A DNA stretch of 64,000 bases from Typha latifolia (GCA_019914945.1 CM034100.1:7761096-7825095), one strand, 5' to 3'. Shown: positions 45,401 through 57,487, counted from the stretch's first letter. Program-made: numbers and translations. The notes: generated by a model not told the origin, from the letters alone.

Positions 45401-46724
45401 AATTCAGTACTGCTAAAGTTGTTGCAGTTATATCTCGTAACAATCTAATTGAATGGTGGTCTATCTATGGATGGGAGGAGGCACCAAGAGTTACTAGGAT
45501 TTATCTGCCCTGAAACAAGAAATCTAGTTTGAAATATGAACAGCGATGGCTACATCCCCACATCAATTCTTGAGGTAAGTCAAATGAGACCATGTATATT
45601 TGACACATGCTCTACCAATCGACTACTCTATTAGGCAAAGGAGTGGAAAAGAGCAACCTCACACATTCTCAAACTCTAGATAGCAGTTTTGCAATGCATA
45701 TAAAGTATATTCTTCACAACAATCCAATGTAAAATGTCTTGGTACCATTTCCAATAAATCTACGCCTTCTACTAAATAAATTACTACATGACTTCACCTT
45801 TTAACCTCAACAATTTAATAATGGAAGTCACAAGATATCATTATTCACCTCTTTCCATGACAGCTTTCATGTGTAAACATTGAAATGAACCAACAGCAAC
45901 TGTTCTAGCATACACAACTTTATTATGAGGCTTCTTAATACATTTGGACTCTGGACTGACTAAAGAGTGACCAGGATATCGACTCCCAAATTCAAGAACA
46001 AATTAATTTGAAACTAGCAATTTTATTTCAAGTTAGAACAATTAACATGGTCTAGTATATTCGGCATAGACTTGATCAAAATGAGAATCATTAATTTCTC
46101 GTTAAGGGAAGAAGCCCCACTGAATCAGTTATGTTAATTTTTCTCAGCAAGAAAAGAGAAAATACGCTTATCCATAATGAAGTACATAAAATTCAATCTA
46201 CCAGAGTAAAACAAAAGAAGTTCTTAATATATGCTCTCTCTTTTTTTTTTCCTTCACAGCTTCCGTCAAATTTGGGCAAATAATCAAGAAAGGAGATTAT
46301 CTCTAAAAGATCACATATGGTGCTTCGATCTCAACCTCTCCATATTCGTAAGTCAAGCTGATTGATCAAGAATTCCAACTTCAGTCTCCCAATCAGTACA
46401 ATCCAGTCAAGTCTACTAAGTAACGTTCTCGACAACCCAAGATAGAGCAGTGGGCTTAAACAACAGCAGATTCTTCAAGGCAAATCTAATCCTAAATTGG
46501 GGTCGAATCACTCCGGTTCAGTTACCGGAAAAATTACCCCTTTGGCAAAGCAGTGCGCTCCAAAATTCTAAACCCGGAGAGAAGAAAGAAATGCTGATTT
46601 AATTGCAAGATCTAAGAGAGCCAGAAATCAGAGCAGAGTTGACTCAAGAGATCACCTTGGCAGAGGTGGCGAACGATCGAGCGAGGATGAGGCGTGAGGC
46701 CGATACGGATGAGGAGGAGATCAT
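39410..46724 (-). CDS. GHR: glutathionyl-hydroquinone reductase (Xi-class GST, ECM4/YqjG family), six exons
   Basis: Reduces glutathionyl-hydroquinones using glutathione and a single catalytic Cys. The thioredoxin-like domain with the CPWA motif is in exon 2 ([11 protein letters not shown]). The helical GST C-terminal domain spans exons 4-6 ([72 protein letters not shown]). Coding exons on the minus strand are 46724-46656, 41374-41162, 41087-40914, 40820-40596, 40476-40348 and 39643-39410. All introns are phase 0 with GT-AG ends. The product is 347 residues, or 324 from the ATG that opens exon 2. Exon 1 encodes 23 residues rich in Ser, Arg and hydrophobics without acids (ending [12 protein letters not shown]), like a mitochondrial presequence. 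An in-frame TGA lies 12 bases upstream of its ATG. No frameshift or stop was seen; it looks functional. Intron 1 is 5281 bp and contains a hAT relic. Confidence 0.93.
43148..43185. repeat. perfect 15-bp inverted repeat with 8-base loop
   Basis: AGCAGTAGCAACACC and its complement GGTGTTGCTACTGCT flank AGTAGCAG. It lies in a CTG/CAG-rich stretch (43040-43240) just upstream of the hAT coding remnant and inside intron 1. Confidence 0.85.
43390..45580 (+). pseudogene. hAT transposase remnant in intron 1 of the reductase gene
   Basis: Opposite in strand to the host gene. A BED zinc finger is at 43465-43632 ([20 protein letters not shown]). An N-terminal region follows at 43800-44216 ([27 protein letters not shown]). 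A frame change leads to the DUF659-type catalytic part at 44218-44601 ([46 protein letters not shown]). Then come [20 protein letters not shown] and, after a gap with possible introns, a dimerisation-domain piece near 45440-45500 ([15 protein letters not shown]). At least one frameshift and several stops. I could not fix the terminal inverted repeats. Confidence 0.75.
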
Positions 46725-46911
46725 ACAACGAGCTCAAATGCCGAGCTGTATAAAAGGAAAAAGGAGAGAGAGAGAGAGAGAGAGAACTGGGAACGTGGAT
46801 GGTTCATCTAATCGCGGTGGCTTTTCCTTCATTTTTTCATTTATTTTTTCAAATCCAGACTCGGGAGAGCCGGCCGAGGTGTGTTGGGTTTCAAGGGTTG
46901 ACTTAGAATAA
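46640..46911 (-). promoter_or_regulatory. 5' end of the reductase gene: first exon, CT microsatellite, probable promoter
   Basis: On the minus strand a (CT)n tract (46786-46763) is followed by TTTTATACAG and then, about 30 bases on, the exon-1 ATG at 46724. The exon ends CTGCCAAG/GTGATCTC. The pyrimidine tract probably lies in the promoter or 5' leader, as is common in plants. The plus-strand open frame 46603-46911 here is a shadow. Confidence 0.6.
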
Positions 46912-47720
46912 TTACTGCCACCCGATTCAGCCGTCGGCTCTTATGGCCTTGGGCGAGTGCGTATTCAAGGAGAATAACGTCCAGGTTCGGATCCCTGATA
47001 TCTTGGTAGAGTTCTTCCCGATTCCTTTTGACGTTGATATTGGCCAAGACTTACTTTATTTAAGGTATTCAAAATGCTAAACATCAAAATTTAGCAATAC
47101 CAGTTAAGTTTTACATATAATCATAATTAATAAATAATAAAATATTACTTATTCCTACAAATTAATTCTATTAAAAATAGTTTTCTCATTGTAACTGATT
47201 AACTTACCAAACAAAACTTTAACAATAATTATGGGTAAAAGACAAATTAAACCAAATATTACTTATTTTACTTATTTTTCTTTACTTAAATACATGATCA
47301 TATATAGATTGATGTCAAGAATAAAGTAGTAGTTTTAATACACTGGGTATATGAAATAATCACACATTAGTTATAACTTTTTGAAATACAGAATACATAT
47401 GTCTCCTATGTTGGTGAAACTTTACTTAGTTCTCACATGACCCTTTAGTCAATCGAAATCTAACTAATCCTTGTCATCTCTTCTACAATATCGAAGTCGT
47501 CAAATCTAAAAAATATTCACTTGAAGGTGGCGACCCCATAACCCAACAAAAATATCTAAGATAATCTAAGAATAATATAAATACATGATAAGTATTTTGA
47601 TGCATGCTCGTAAGTACCACAATAATAATAAAAACATAACAGATATGATTTTGATAAAATTCTTATTTAGTCATGTTCATATCTTACTTTCAATCAAATA
47701 TCATTATGTTCACACATTAT
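46912..47720. other. upstream intergenic region of the reductase gene
   Basis: The first 130 bp are GC-richer, with short frames on both strands (the minus-strand one includes NREELYQDIRDPNLDVILLE). I recognise no family. The rest is AT-rich with no frame. Confidence 0.35.
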
Positions 47721-49078
47721 TAGTCCTATGGTTTTAGTAGTTTATTATTAAATTTTGATGATAACAAACAAATGAATTAGAATATTAACTAACAAGTTAA
47801 AATAGTAATTATTAATTGAGAAGTATTTTCTGTTTAATATAAAAGTTAAATTAATTCGGACCATGTGCTAGTATTTCGAGCATAATTTTTAATTAGTATA
47901 TGATATCAATGTCATTTATTTTGATTTAAAAATAAGACTCATTTATCTATATATTTTTATAATATATGATTTTTAATTCTCATGTCTTATTTTTCAAACT
48001 AGTGTCATAATTTAGATATCACAAAATTATATTTCTGATAAATGATTCTTTGACATTTGTCTGATTTTTTATTTATAACTTTCTATATAATGATATAATA
48101 AATATAATATTTTATATATGAAAATACACTTAATATTATATAATTTTAATACACAAATATATTTAAAATTTTAACATTATCAATATGCAATAGGGTCTAC
48201 AAATTGATTATCTGTAGCTATTTTTTAAGCTAACATATTTAGACATAGGTTTACTTTATTAGCTATAACTTTTATATTAAATATCTTTTTCTTATAATTC
48301 ATGTGAAGTTAGAAAGAAAACTAAAATATCTACAACTTATATTTTGACTACAAAGTCCAATTTGATTATTTTGTTTGTCCAAAAAGTACTGCAAATCATA
48401 GAAAAAACTTACTAGAATCTGCACATATTAAATACTTTGCAAGATAGTTTTCATTGCTTTAAACTATTTCAAATGGAAAAAGAGATTTCTCGAGCTATAA
48501 AGGAAGGTTCATACCTCATGTTGAAATTAGAGTAACAATTAAAAAAAATGCAAAAGAGAACAATCTAGTTCAGCCTATATTGGAGAAGACAAGAAGTTAA
48601 TTCCCAAAACATTTTCTTTCTCTTCTTTCTCTTCTTTCTCTTTCTTAGTTGGATTTATTTATAAATCAAATTCTTTGAGAGTGATTACATATCTTGAGTG
48701 TATTTATGATTTTAATTTTATTTATGAAGAAAATGAAAAAAATCTTTCTGGTTTGTGGGTGAGAAATTGGGTAGATCTTTTAGAAGAAGTCTGTAAACTT
48801 TTTGACCCAAAGCCAAGTTATTTTGAGAGAAAAGATTTTGAGGAAAGCCTCTTATATAAAGATTGGTGTATGTGGTAATGTATAGTAAATTCTCAAGGAA
48901 GAAATCTTGATGAGTGAATGTAAGCATTATCTAAACCACTATAAATTTTATTATTGTATTCTCTCTTTTTTCTTTACTTATCTCATTTAACTTTTCATAT
49001 AAAGTTATTTATTTATATTCTTTTAATTTGCATGAAGCTTTGAAATTTTTATTATTAGGTTAAATAGTTGGGCTGATA
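47721..49078 (+). repeat. probable 5' LTR of a Copia element
   Basis: AT-rich region beginning with a TTTTGATGATAACAAACAAATGAATTAG phrase common near Copia LTR starts, with a pyrimidine tract (48615-48650) and ending GGGCTGATA directly before an eroded primer site ATTGGTATTAGAGTA at 49078. The left boundary is approximate. The frame at 48675-48878 is LTR sequence. Confidence 0.45.
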
Positions 49079-49129
49079 ATTGGTATTAGAGTAATATCTC
49101 TAATTTTATGCTTAATTGTATTAGAGTAG

Positions 49130-49430
49130 ATCATGATAACTATAGCAGAAATCTCTTTTATCGAAGGTCAATCAACCAATAGACCAACCTTATTTAGCGG
49201 TTCTAATTTTAATTATTGAAATGCTAGAATGAGAATATATATCCAAGCTATAGATTATAAATTATGAAAGATCATTATAAATAGTCCTAGAATATTAACT
49301 AACATTGCCAATGGAAAGCATATTACTAAGTCCAAAAATGAATAGGATGAAATTGACGTAAAGAATATTTAAGTAGATGCTAAAGTCATGAACTTATTGT
49401 ATTGTGTATTAGATTATACTGAGAGTCATT
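49130..49430 (+). pseudogene. Copia gag N-terminal fragment
   Basis: The plus strand reads ISFIEGQSTNRPTLFSGSNF, then NARMRIYIQAIDYKL and AKVMNLLYCVLDYTES, the usual order of plant Copia gag starts (RPPLF.G.NY..WK.RM). Stops occur where Trp codons are expected. It is cut off by the LTR of element E. Confidence 0.65.
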
Positions 49431-51844
49431 AGTAGGTTAGAATTTGTTTAATTAGCTAAATTCAATTTTGGCAATTTTAAAAAATATTCAAAAGATATTC
49501 ATCCGGCATCCAAATAATATAAAACTAATTGGATAAGATTGGTAATATCATGATCTAGGCTTTGATATTCAAAATTTCTTCATATTTGGAGTCTATATGT
49601 TGTGAAATGAAAAAATAATCCAAAAAGGATAAGGAAGACTGATTTAGCTAAGTTATTTAGTTTGTCTAGGATTAGTCTCTCTCTATATATATAGAGTGCA
49701 ACCCTAATTTTAATCAATAATCAATTAATCAAGGAATGAATGAATATATATTGCCTCTATCTCTCAACTTGGTCGTCGGCCTCAACCTCCCTCCTCCCTC
49801 TCGTCAACTACCTCTCTTCTCAAATGGTCTTGTCTTGCTTCTAATAACGATCTCCTATCGATCCCCCTAGTCCTGTAGGGCCGACCTACTTCTCCCTACT
49901 CTTCATTTCTAAAGTATCAATCGACTTATTCATCACCACTATCATCAACCATCCACGCCATCTCCATCACCATTATAAGCCGATCCACGCCGCAATTACC
50001 AACACACTAACCACCAACACCACCGACGGCTTTCCAAGTCGGTTATAGTGGGAGAGCAAAGCGGCAAATAAATATAAAATTAGACCTAGATATCATCTAA
50101 ATCTGAAAAGGTCTGAATAATAAAGACATAAGTTACTATGCTATTCCAAACGATTTTATAATTTTATAATATTATGAGAATATTTGGTGAATATTCTCCC
50201 TTGACTGTATAGAACTATTTATGATTTGGATGGATTACAAGTTGGCTTGTATCAATTTGGTATTAAAGCCACCCTTTCTCGAATAAACATGACCATGATG
50301 AGATCCATGGCGTTGAGACAAGTTGGGGAATCTTCAAAACCAACTGAGTGAACCACAGAGATGAATAAAACCACACTATCTAGAACTACATCTCCACTAT
50401 GTCCCCGCGATCCAATGGAATACCTCGTGGAGATATCGTAGGCCATAGCCAACATGACTCAGATGTTGGCAATGCTATCTATATGCATCGACTTCCCGGG
50501 GCCCCACTTGAACCCACCCCCAGTTGGCTATTCCCACCTTAATGCCATGCCGACCCGACAAAGCAATGCCACCAACCCGAATCAAGCATTCCCTTAATGG
50601 CAAATCCCTCGCTGGCAACAAACCTTGGAGCGCCACCACACTCTATGACCTATTCTGACTAACAAGTACCACCACTGACTAACTAGCCACAAGTCGAGGT
50701 GCAACCACTACCACTAGAGTTGGCCCATTGCGAGCCATTCCGAACAGCACCCTTAATCGACCACTTCGAGGAGGGTGATCCATGGGTGAAATATGTTAAA
50801 CTGCACCTTGGGAAGAACCACATCTCGAGATGCTAATCATTAAAGATTTGAAAGATTTCGAGGATTCGATGCCTCAACTACCTGATCCTATGGTCATGGC
50901 TACCCATCAAGGTCTTATCCAATCTAATCGGCCGCCTCCATTGATCCCCAATGCGCCAAAGCCCCAACCAGAGCTTGCACGCGTGGCCTAAGCAGACTCG
51001 AGTCCACCTTGGTGTGTGGATGGGTTTAGTCCTAGCTCTAGACTAATTGGTCGAGCAGCAACAAATGGGCCACATTGGGCCACAATTGGCCGACTCGTAG
51101 CCTTCTCCACAAGCCTTGTTCTCTTAAGACTTGACTCAACTTTTGGAGAAAATGATTCAGCAACAATGAAAGGTTTGGAAACCACAATAGACACCTTGAC
51201 GACAAGATGGTCAAAAGCATGGTAGATTTATGTGAACTGGGTCAAGTCGAATCATATCATGGGGACCTTGGGCTTGTTTAGTTAGCTAAATCTATTTATG
51301 TGTAGGTTTGGAAAAATATTCAAATGATATTCATCTGACATCCAAATAATATAAAACTAATTGAATAAGATCTACGACATCATGATCTAGAATTTTGTTA
51401 CTCAAAGTTTCTTCATATTCAAAATCTATTTAGAAAGATAAGGAAGAGTAGTTTAGCTAAGTTATTTAGTTTGTCTAGGATTAGTCTCTATATATAAGTG
51501 GAGTGTAACCCTAATTTTAATCAATCAATCAATTAATGAAGGAATCAATGAATGTTGCATTGCCTCTATATTTCAACTTGACCATCGCCTCAACATCTCC
51601 TTCCTCACTCTCGTCAATCATTGCTGCCTCTCTTGTCAGAATAGTCTTGTCTTACTTTCTAATCTCCCTCGTCCGTTGATTGTTGTAGTCCCGTAGAGCC
51701 GGCCTACTTCTCCCCCCTTTTAACCTCTAAAGTATCAATCTACTTATTCATCATCACCATCATCAACCATCCATGCCATCTCCATCACCATATATAAGTC
51801 GATCCACACCGCCGCAATCACCACCACACCTGCCACCAACACCA

Positions 51845-52756
51845 TGATAGGCTACGGAACAATTCATTTAAGATCTGAATTTGTTGCAGAAAGCAGTTCG
51901 CGCAACTAAGGAAAAATAATCACCAAATATTCTTCCATAGTTAGAAAATTAGGAAACAAAGTGGAATCGATCTGTACCTCCGGGATCTATATTTTTTGTA
52001 TTTGTGCGCTTCACATATTCTAAATGTAAATAGGAAGAAAACACACCAAATATTCTTTCATAGTCAGAAAATTAGGAAACAAAGTGGAATCGATCTGTAC
52101 CTCCTGGATCTATATTTTTTGTATTTATGCGCTTCACATATTCTAAATGTAACTAGGAAGAAAACATGATATATTGTGGATGATGGTGGTAGTGACGGGT
52201 GGAGTAGAAGTTAGGGTTATGGATAATAATGGAGATGAGGGTGGATAGGTGATGTTGTTTAAGGGATAAGACGAAGAGGAAGAAGTGGTGGAGATCCTAA
52301 AGAAGAGGGAGGACTCGACAGACGAAGGAGATTAGGAGTTAGGAGAGACCTTGCCAATGGTAGAGGTGGTAGGTTGGTGAAGAGGGAGGAGAAAGATTAG
52401 GGTAGATAGAAGATAGAGAAGCAAGAAACCAATATTCAAATAACAAACCCTAATAACAATAACTAACCCTAATCTGAGTGGAATCCTGCCGATTGCATTC
52501 AAATGCGCCCGATCGCGTTCAAACGCACAAAGGACGTTCTCTATATGTGCAAATGCGATACAGGCATTTGAACGCACCCGATCGCTTTCAAACGCGCTCG
52601 ATTGCGTTCGAACGCACATTTTGTGAACATGATGCAGGCATTTGCAAGGGCGTTCGAATGCGACCCCTTCCGCATTCGAACGCAATCTACATGAATTTTA
52701 ATTTAATAAAAATAAACAACTAATGCAATAAGAAAAGACTCTAATAAGATGTATCA
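51845..52756 (-). repeat. 3' LTR of element B with an internal duplication
   Basis: 912 bp, against 752 bp for the 5' LTR. Positions about 51910-52035 and 52038-52160 are a direct duplication containing GGAATCGATCTGTACCTCC and GCGCTTCACATATTC. The palindrome array is at 52490-52690. The polypurine tract is just upstream on the minus strand near 52757-52785 (GGTGGGGGAAGCGTGGTGGGC in part). Confidence 0.85.
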
Positions 52757-52759
52757 GCC

Positions 52760-53430
52760 CACCACGCTTCCCCCACCTTGCCCTCAAGGTGTAAAGTCAG
52801 AGAAATGCTCCAAGATGTCCGTCTCCAACTCCCATGTCGTCTTATCAGATGGGTTGCCAAGCCACTCAACTAGAATCTCCATCTCTAATCTGGTACTATG
52901 ATATCATTGGCGCCTAGCAAGTACTCGAATTGGCTCTATGATCTCTATCTCCTCCAATGGCTCTAGTAGAGCTGATCCAATGACCTCATGATCACCAATC
53001 CACTCCCTTAGGAACGAAACATGGAAGACAGGATGCACTCTCGACCCCTCCGGCATCTCCAAACGATATGCAACCAGACCGATACGCTCTAACACCCAAA
53101 ACGAACCAAAGTAGCAATGTGCTAACTACCGATGTCACAAACACCCATCGATACGGTTGTACCCTCACAAACACCCAACTATCGATACGGTTGTACCCTC
53201 ACAAACACCCAACTACCGATGTCAAACTCTTACTCTCGATGGCTGTGATCATAAACTTGCTTCATGCAGTTCTGAGCAAGTTTAAGATGGGCACGCAACC
53301 TCCTCAATGTGGCATCTCCATCCATCAAAGCTAAGTCCACCTCTGTCGAATCTGCAGATGCTATTGGGTCATAAGCACGTAATGTTGAAGCCATGCGTCT
53401 ATACACCACCTCAAATGGAGTCATGCTAAT
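52760..53430 (-). pseudogene. element B integrase C-terminus and chromodomain-like tail
   Basis: 53424-53230 reads MTPFEVVYRRMASTLRAYDP and LKLAQNCMKQVYDHSHRE. 53095 onward reads VLERIGLVAYRLEMPEGSRV and HPVFHVSFLREW. A chromodomain end follows in another frame near 52880-52800. A 38-bp unit (ATCGATACGGTTGTACCC) is locally repeated at 53140-53225. Confidence 0.7.
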
Positions 53431-53434
53431 ACTG

Positions 53435-54120
53435 CTATGGTAGGCGGTGTTGTAAGACCACTTCGCCTATGGTAAGAACTCCAACCATCATCTCGGCATC
53501 TCTCCAACAAAGCACCTCAAGTACTGCTAAATGCCTCAATTGACCACCTCGATTTGGCCGTCCATTTGTTGATGGTAAGCCGAACTGAAGTTCAATCGAG
53601 TACCCTGTAATTTGAAAAACTCCATCCAAAAGTCACTCATAAATACACGATCACGATCCAAGACAATCGTGCATGGCATGCCATGTAACTGAGCAACATC
53701 TCTTACAAAAATTTCAGCTACTAACTTGGCTGAAAATAGATGTGACAATGCCAAAAAGTGTGCATACTTGCTTAATCTGTCAACCACCACAAAGATAACG
53801 AAATAACCACGTACTAGTGGAAGACCCTCTATAAAATCTATAGAAATGTCTTCTCAAAGACGATCCGGTATATGTAAAGGCTGTAGTAATTCAACCAATT
53901 TTAATATGGTTGCCTTAGCCATTTGACAGACTTCGCAAGCACGGACAAAACTCCTCACATTTCTCCTCAATTCTAGCCATATGCAACTCTGAGATATCCC
54001 CCTACTCAAGACACATTCATGACCCGCCTCTAGAGTTTGGTGAAAGTGCTACAATAATTTCTACAGCAATCCATCATTTACGGGCATCCGAACCCGAATC
54101 CAACAGCAAACCGCCTTGAT
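53435..54120 (-). pseudogene. element B integrase core
   Basis: 53790-53536 is open and reads VVDRLSKYAHFLALSHLFSA, CTIVLDRDRVFMSDFWMEFF and AYHQQMDGQIEVVN. All three D, D, E positions are present. The upstream zinc finger (54000-53900) is recognisable but broken. Confidence 0.75.
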
Positions 54121-54146
54121 TTTCCAACTCTGGATGACGCTCCAGA

Positions 54147-54942
54147 TCATCCAACACCTCCTACAATAATCTCAGAGAAGTGAGAGGAGCAGCGATCTTG
54201 CCATACCCGGCGATAATACCCGGTCAGCCCTAGAAATCCTCGCAATCCTGTGGTAGTAGTAGGTATTGGCCAAGCGGTAATGCATGCTACCTTTTGAGGA
54301 TCCGCCGCTACACCTTCCACTGAGATGATGTGGCATAAATACTCCACTTGTGGCCTAAATTCAGCACATCCTCCAAATACCGCCAATGCTCCAATTCAGT
54401 ACTTCTATACACCAAAATATCGTCAAAGAATATACCAAGACATACCTTCGTAGTAGAGGCTAAAAGATATCATTCATGAGGCCTTGAAAAGTAGCTGGAG
54501 CATTGGTAAGACTAAATAGCATCACCCGGAACACGTAGTGCCCGTCCGGAGTTCGAAATGCAGTTTTGTGCACATCCACCGGGTGAACTCTAATTTGATG
54601 GTACCCGACCCTCTAATCAAGCTTGTTGAATATGGTCGCCCCTGCAAGCTCGTCCAACAGCTCCTCTATAACTAGAATGGGATAAAGGTCCTTGATGGTG
54701 ATAGCGTTTAGTGCCCGATAGTCGACACAAAAATGCCATGCCCTGCCCTTCTTTCGCACCAATAGCACGGGGGATGAGTAAGAGCTATGACTTGGTTGTA
54801 TGAGGCCTTTCTCCAACATCTCGGCTACTATCTTGGAAATAACTTCTTTTTGAACATGTAGATACCGATATAGCCTCACATTTGCTGGTGCAGCCTTGAG
54901 TACAATCTCTATGCGATGGTCCACCGTTCTCCTTGGTGACAA
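54147..54942 (-). pseudogene. element B reverse transcriptase; RNase H absent
   Basis: 54942-54613 reads [57 protein letters not shown] and GATIFNKLD. The catalytic FFDDILVY survives near 54430-54407 in a shifted frame. 54386-54147 gives YLCHIISVEGVAADPQKVAC and GFLGLTGYYRR. At about 54175 the connection APLTSL joins directly to the sequence that in A follows RNase H (EVLDDLERHPELENQGG), so about 540 bp is deleted. Confidence 0.8.
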
Positions 54943-55460
54943 CTACTTTGGTTCCTCAAACAGTCCAACAAATTTGTCTAAAAAATTGGACAACTCGATG
55001 GTAGTATCTGGACTCATTTGAGGCTCTTCTTCTGCTGGTCCTAACTGAAGAAGATAAGCCAAATCACTCGCATAAGTTAGCCCCACCATCGACTGCATCG
55101 TAGGAATCGACGGAGAATGAACGCCATCAAGCCGCACATCTTTGTTTCCTTATTTAAATTTCATCCACATGCTCCGAAAAACAAATGTGATAGGTCGCAA
55201 ACTTTGTAACCACTGAGTGCCAAGGACAATGTCCGCTCCTCGTAGTGCCAATAGATACAAGTCCACAATGATGTCGTGTCCTTGCACCTGTATACCGACC
55301 CGGCGACACAAGCTCTTTGACCGAAGCTTCGTGCCATCTCCAATAGCAACGTCAAACCCCGTGGTCAGTTCTGCATCCAAGCCCAATCTCCTCACTAACC
55401 TCTCGTCTAGAAAGTTGTGTGCACTCCCTGAATCGATGAGGAATATGCACACAATGCTTT
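54943..55460 (-). pseudogene. element B protease region
   Basis: 55452-55150 reads CIFLIDSGSAHNFLDERLVR, with the intact aspartic protease box DSGSAHNF, then VGIQVQGHDIIVDLYLLALR and GADIVLGTQWL. The linker 55137-54943 joins it to RT. Unlike C and D, the catalytic Asp is present. Confidence 0.8.
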
Positions 55461-56698
55461 CTAATGAGTCAATTTACCCACAATATCCTCGGCGCGGAAG
55501 TACCCGAATATGCATGCATTGATATTTCAGCTTGGATATCTTCCTTCACGCCCTCATCAACGCCCTTCTCAACGGACTAGTCATGGACCTCATATGAACA
55601 CTCTCCATCACCCACAACCTCATCATCCTTCTTGAAATCGTCGATGAGCATCACACTCCCGATCGGTTTGGAACACTAATGACCGGGGGTGGAACACTAA
55701 TGACCGAATATGCATGCATCAATGTCGGTTCGGGCCAAGGTCGCTTACAATGACTACTAACTCTTTTAAATTCTGCTTCGTACTCCAATACGGTCGTCCT
55801 CTAAACCATCTTACTTAATGTGGCAGCAAAATCTTCATATGCCGCTATCCCAAATCTACGTGTAATCCTCCTACAAAAGTTAGCCCAACTAGTAAATCCT
55901 TCACTACGAATAATTGATCCATACCAATGCAATGCCATTCCTTGGAGGTGAAAGCTTGCCACCAGGACCTTTGCATCCTCCGCTGTCACTTGACAATCAA
56001 AGTATTGTTCAACTTGAAACACCGAATCCATTGGATCGCTGCCTTAGAATTTTAGAAAGTGCAAGCGTGCGGTTCTCCCTCGAATAGCATTGTTGGGTTC
56101 CGCGAAAGATCCTTGGTTCAAGTTTGAACCTTTGTGCATGTTGATCTTCTTCTCTAAATTCTTGAGCATGTCCATCACCATCTCCAAAGGGATCAACCTC
56201 ATTCTCAAAGTGCCAATCCTCCTCATCGATGAAGCACATCGATGCCGCACGCCTCTCGGGTTTCACCACCCCCGGTCTTGAGTTTTGTATTAGAGGTTGG
56301 GGATGATGTGTAGGCATAGGTAAAAGAGGATCATTAACACTCACATGTCGCACCTGGACCTGTGGGGTATCGGTTCGATGTGGTCCCACTGCTAGTCCTT
56401 CTTGAGGCACCGATCTTCGTCGAGGAGATGACGAAGCCGATCGATTCATGACATATTCCTTTAAAGCATTATGATCATTCTATATTGTGTCAACACTATG
56501 CAACAATGTTTGGAACATGCCCCTAAGTTCATCCACTAAGCCCGTGTTCACACCCATGGAAATGGGTTGACTCGGTCCTGCTATGGTCACTCCAAAGAAA
56601 TCGGCCTCACGGTTAGGGTTATTGTGGAGTGAGTCTCCCCTTGTCGGTGTGCTCTCCAATGGTCTCGTTGTTGATGTCATCTTCCTTGTTTCCACCAT
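55461..56698 (-). pseudogene. element B gag
   Basis: ATG at 56698 (MVETRKMTSTTRP). 56449-56009 reads MNRSASSSPRRRSVPQEGLA and an acidic linker. The gag domain at 56031-55801 reads VFQVEQYFDCQVTAEDAKVL, SFHLQGMALHWYGSI and FCRRITRRFGIAAYEDFAAT. A knuckle is not clear; a GGAACACTAATGACCG unit is duplicated near 55670-55700. Several stops and shifts are present. Confidence 0.75.
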
Positions 56699-56735
56699 TA
56701 TTGGAGGTCTGAGGTTCACCTGGCTCTGATACTAA

Positions 56736-57487
56736 TGATAGGTTATGGAACAATTGCTTTAAGATATGAATTTATTGTAGGAAGCAGTCCGTGCAACTGA
56801 GAAAAATATTCACTAAATATTTTTCCATCGTCATAAAATTATAAAACCAAGTGGAATCGATCCGTAACTTCCTGATCTACGTTTTTTTGTAATGCCCTTC
56901 GTAGATTAGAACTATAACTGGAACGAAAATACGATATATTGTGGATGATAGCGGTTGTGACGTGTGGAATGGAAGTTAGGGTTATGGATGATAATGGAGA
57001 TGAGGGTGGATGGGTGATGTTGTTTAAGGAATAAGACGAAGGGAAAGAAGTAATCGAGATCCCAAAGAAGAGGGAGGACTCGACAAACGAAGGAGATTAG
57101 AAGTTAGGAGAGACCTTGCCAATGGTAGAAGTAGTAGGTTGGTGAAGAGTGAGGAGGGAGATTAGGGTATATAGAAGATAGAAAGGCAAGTAACCAATAT
57201 TCAAATAGCATAATGAATTTGGCTGCCATCCACACCTTTATAGAGGCTAGCCAATAAGCCCTAATAACAATAACTAACGCTAATCCTAGTGGAATTCCAC
57301 CGGGCGCGTTCGACGTTCGAACGCGCCCGATCGCGTTCGAATGCATATTTTGCGTTCAGACGCGCCAGGCGTTTGCAAGGGTGTTCGAACGCGACCCCTT
57401 CCGCATTTGCACATGATCTACAGAAATTTTATTTTAATGAAAATAAACAACTAATGCAATAAAAAAAGACCCTAACAAGGTGTATCA
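56736..57487 (-). repeat. 5' LTR of element B and adjoining primer site
   Basis: 752 bp. The palindrome array (57300-57420 on the plus strand) is shorter than in other copies. TATA region near 57240-57225 on the minus strand. The eroded primer site TTAGTATCAGAGCC follows at 56735-56722, as a single unit. Confidence 0.8.

Larger units (their letters stand above)
51845..57487 (-). mobile_element. Ty3/gypsy retrotransposon B, minus strand, with perfect duplication CACCA
   Basis: LTRs at 57487-56736 (5') and 52756-51845 (3') start TGATACA and end TATCA. CACCA flanks both sides (51840-51844, 57488-57492). It sits in the 3' LTR of element E. Internal order: eroded primer site, gag, knuckle region, protease, RT, integrase, chromodomain-like tail. 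RNase H is deleted. It is a close relative of element A. Confidence 0.9.

Noticed and set aside
46603..46911. 102-codon plus-strand frame
   Set aside because: Antisense of the reductase first exon and its CT tract.
46841..47047. Minus-strand frame upstream of the reductase gene as an extra exon
   Set aside because: No splice donor leading to the exon-1 ATG was seen, and an in-frame stop precedes that ATG.
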